From Oscillatoriales cyanobacterium CG2_30_40_61 (GTDB taxonomy: Bacteria > Cyanobacteriota > Cyanobacteriia > Cyanobacteriales > Microcoleaceae): a stretch of 36,798 nucleotides of DNA. Position 1 is the first letter of the stretch; each line of letters starts with the position of its first letter. Positions 33,336 through 36,798 of this stretch are shown here, piece after piece. The notes under the pieces were generated by a model. The model saw nothing but the letters and a program-made list of their open reading frames with translations, ran no database searches and was not told where the DNA came from. The DNA is taken from the NCBI GenBank assembly GCA_001873365.1, contig MNYZ01000053.1, positions 1 through 36,798 on the forward strand, written 5' to 3'. A program made the position numbers and the translations under genes.

Positions 33336-34547
33336 TTAGATCGTGTATCTTTCAGAACTACTATAAACCAATGGTAATTCTAATTGGTGAATCATAGGAA
33401 CTTTATAGGTTAAATATTTTTGGCTTAGAAAATCTAAAATGGTTTCAGCGATGCCTTTAGCTGCTAAATAAGGAACACCATTACCAATCGTTTTAAACAT
33501 ACTACTGAGACTCATTTTAGAAGGTAATACAAATTCTTTAGGTAAAGATTGTATTGCTAGTGCTTCTGCTGCTGAAATACGGCGAATTTTATAGGGATGA
33601 AGATGAACTTCATTATTACCATAACAAGCGGTTGGAGAATAACGCCATCGATGAAGACGTTTATAGGATTTTTTGCAATCATCTCCTTCGGGAATAACAG
33701 TAAACTTAGCTAAACCTGCTCTAGGTTTAAAATAGTGTTCTGCGTTAGGATGGGAAACTACATGATTTTTTCTAAACCAATATTCAACTGTTAATTCTTC
33801 AGGAATATCTGGAGGACAGTCTAAAACAGAATTTTCTACAAATGAATCTAATTTGGGCCAGGAATAAGAGAAAACCTGATCTCTAGGATAGATAATATGT
33901 TGTTTCCAAGGGAATAAGCCATCAGGAATTACTGAACTATAACAGCTATCAAAACCTATATTATTGAGTAATGATTCTTGAAAACCAATTAAGATCAGTC
34001 GATCTCGATCTTGGGGAACTCCATATTCAATGGCATTAATTAAACGTTCGGTCAAACGATAATTATTGATGGTAAGTTTTCGCTTCATTTCTTCATAAAA
34101 CATTCGATGTTTTTTCGTAGACCATAACCCCTTAACATTCTCAAAAATAAAAAAATCGGGTCGCTGCTGACAAATTAACTCAACATAACACGCTGTCAAT
34201 TTTCCTTGATCACCATTTTTACCTCGATTTTTTCCTCCTACAGAAAAATCAGGGCAGGGAGGGCCAGCAATAAACCCAATTAAATCAGACGTTTGGCGAG
34301 TTTGTTTAACTAAAACTTGTAAATGCTCTTTGCGATTTCCTTCAGTTAAGTTAATAATATCATCCTCAAAATATCCATATTCTGGTTCAGGAATTCCCAA
34401 GATTTGTCGAGAGTAACAATAAGCCTCTAAAAAGGGGCGATAAATTTCATTAGCAAAAGCAACATTAAACCCACTATGTTCAAACCCTAAATCTAAAAAA
34501 CCGGCACCGGAAAAAAAAGAAAATAATTTGATATTCTTAGAATTCAT
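33336..34547 (-). CDS. DNA cytosine-5 methyltransferase (system 2)
   Basis: This 403-residue C5 methyltransferase has motif I LFSFFSGAGFLDLGFE (8-23), motif IV GPPCPDFSVGG with catalytic Cys98 (Pro follows where Gln is usual), motif VI ENV (136-138), motif VIII QDRDR (179-183), a target-recognition region (about 205-330), and a C-terminal TIGNGVPYLAAKGIAE as motif X. It should modify the same site as the adjacent Cfr10I-like nuclease. Its stop lies 2 bp from the nuclease stop, in convergent orientation with no room for a separate terminator. It is only distantly similar to the other C5 enzyme in the window. Confidence 0.93.
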   Translation of the reverse strand: MNSKNIKLFSFFSGAGFLDLGFEHSGFNVAFANEIYRPFLEAYCYSRQILGIPEPEYGYFEDDIINLTEGNRKEHLQVLVKQTRQTSDLIGFIAGPPCPDFSVGGKNRGKNGDQGKLTACYVELICQQRPDFFIFENVKGLWSTKKHRMFYEEMKRKLTINNYRLTERLINAIEYGVPQDRDRLILIGFQESLLNNIGFDSCYSSVIPDGLFPWKQHIIYPRDQVFSYSWPKLDSFVENSVLDCPPDIPEELTVEYWFRKNHVVSHPNAEHYFKPRAGLAKFTVIPEGDDCKKSYKRLHRWRYSPTACYGNNEVHLHPYKIRRISAAEALAIQSLPKEFVLPSKMSLSSMFKTIGNGVPYLAAKGIAETILDFLSQKYLTYKVPMIHQLELPLVYSSSERYTI

Positions 34548-34618
34548 TATATTTGATGTAAATTAATCCAAAACATTAAGCTTTTCATGTGGGATTCTGC
34601 TTTTGATCACTTCTACGA

Positions 34619-34656
34619 AATTAAAAGGGCGATCGCATTTGATCACCCTTTTAATT
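34619..34656 (-). terminator. Terminator downstream of chlN
   Basis: AATTAAAAGGG (34619-34629) pairs with CCCTTTTAATT (34646-34656). After one C-A mismatch the stem continues with GATC/GATC. The stem encloses a HIP1 palindrome (GCGATCGC), and a T-rich stretch follows on the minus strand. It lies 34 bp after the chlN stop. Confidence 0.7.
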
Positions 34657-34689
34657 ATACGCATTTATTCCCTAAAGGGAAAGAGGTTA

Positions 34690-36108
<1,419 letters not shown>

Positions 36109-36215
36109 TTAATCGGATGTTTGTTAATAAAAATTTGATCGAACTATCACTGACTTTGAATTGTTTGGATTCAAAGTCTAGCCCCGATTAAGGATTAGGA
36201 AACTCAGCAGGGAAA

Positions 36216-36798
36216 TTATTTAAAATCTGACAGGGAAATTTCATCATCATCGGAAGAACCTGTTAACCCTTCGATATCAATATCATCCATATCTCCCGTG
36301 GTTAAATCCCCCATATCGTCGAGATTAAATTCCCCTAAATCATCATCTCCTAATCCCAAATCATCTAAATTCCCTCCCGCAAAACCTAAGCCATCGGAGG
36401 AATTATCTTCTAACCCGAAATCACCGAGATCATCATCCAAACCGGAATCCGTATCTCCTAATTCTAACCCTCCGATCTCGTCTGAACTGAGGTCGTCTCC
36501 TTCTAACCCAAAATCATCCATCCCCCCTAAACCGATATCATCGGAGGAGTCTAAACTCAGATCGAGATCATTAGTTGAGTCATTATCTTCGCCCAGTTCG
36601 GTCTCAACCTCATCTCCCCAGACATCAGAGTCGGTATTGATGTCCAATTCCGTCGATGTTGTTTCCGACTCTAGCCCAAAATCCAGTTCATCGGACTCTA
36701 AACTCATATCCAAATCATCGGATTCCAGTTCATCGGACTCTAAACTCATATCCAAATCATCGGATTCCAGTTCATCGGACTCTAAACTCATATCCAAA
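36216..36798 (-). CDS. Highly acidic repeat protein, C-terminal part (runs off right edge)
   Basis: The frame is open from the window edge to a stop at 36216, about 193 residues, dominated by Asp, Glu, Ser, Leu and Gly. Next to the edge is a 14-residue repeat, MSLESDELESDDLD, encoded by a 42-bp tandem repeat (units at 36682, 36724 and 36766). It passes into looser DDLGLxxDDLG-like units and ends EISLSDFK. There are almost no Lys or Arg residues, so it is very acidic and probably disordered. The N-terminal part, which would identify the protein, is outside. It reads toward chlN, 119 bp upstream of the chlN start. Possible roles include metal or partner binding; none is supported. Confidence 0.75.
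   Translation of the reverse strand, partial: LDMSLESDELESDDLDMSLESDELESDDLDMSLESDELDFGLESETTSTELDINTDSDVWGDEVETELGEDNDSTNDLDLSLDSSDDIGLGGMDDFGLEGDDLSSDEIGGLELGDTDSGLDDDLGDFGLEDNSSDGLGFAGGNLDDLGLGDDDLGEFNLDDMGDLTTGDMDDIDIEGLTGSSDDDEISLSDFK
36682..36798. repeat. 42-bp in-frame tandem repeat
   Basis: Nearly identical 42-bp units begin TCCAGTTCATCGGACTC at 36682, 36724 and 36766; the third runs off the window. The DNA identity between units is almost complete, so the array is recent or kept homogeneous. It encodes the 14-residue acidic repeat of the protein above. Confidence 0.9.

Overview
The window looks like chromosomal DNA of a filamentous, non-heterocystous cyanobacterium, probably Planktothrix or a close Oscillatoriales relative. 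The evidence is chlN (dark-operative protochlorophyllide reductase), a PedR-type redox regulator, a CtaA/PacS-like copper ATPase, a trifunctional Ser/Thr-kinase/ATPase/histidine-kinase, many HIP1 palindromes (GCGATCGC), heptanucleotide repeat arrays, an IS630-type end, and dispersed AGAAACCCGGTTTCT repeats. The genus is an inference; no rRNA is present.

Layout. (a) 1-1332: the end of an IS630-type element abuts a NB-ARC/STAND gene that has lost its 5' part. (b) 1404-9874, accessory: a 102-bp MITE-like element, a P-loop protein with degenerate Walker motifs, a lipoprotein gene flanked by a perfect 19-bp inverted repeat, a type II restriction-modification pair (C5 methyltransferase converging on a PD-ExK nuclease), a small RHH-like protein, a Uma2 protein, a DUF1800 protein, and a CHAT protease-like protein fused to FHA. 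Two heptamer repeat arrays lie between the last two. HIP1 is absent from about 390 to 9830. (c) 9875-23469, mostly housekeeping: glgX, the 1799-residue kinase, a phosphatase/nuclease-fold protein, a flavin disulfide reductase, a 60-bp tandem repeat array, an ABA4-like membrane protein, a 31-codon membrane peptide, and a probable pedR-orf-hisS operon. (d) 23470-27200: a repeat-rich spacer, a small membrane protein with its own promoter and terminator, a possibly truncated cupredoxin-anchor protein, and copA behind a MerR-type promoter with a 20-bp spacer.

(e) 27126-31709 is the most unusual part. A ParA-like ATPase and a HEPN RNase-like protein overlap by 17 bp. They sit between two direct copies of one module (MerR-type promoter, histidine kinase, Uma2 gene). 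The right copy is intact. The left copy is reduced to 446 bp by two internal deletions. The duplicated promoter now points at parA. (f) 31710-34547: a decayed hicBA toxin-antitoxin remnant, then a second type II restriction-modification system with a controller-like XRE protein. Its nuclease matches the Cfr10I/Bse634I family closely enough to predict a CCGG core target. (g) 34690-36798: chlN and the C-terminal end of a very acidic, tandemly repeated protein running off the edge.

Taken together, core photosynthesis, carbon-storage and translation genes are interleaved with at least four probable genome-conflict modules: two restriction-modification systems, HEPN-ParA, and the hicBA remnant. 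CHAT-FHA and the broken NB-ARC gene are possible further ones. All calls come from reading the sequence and from family knowledge; no database search was run.
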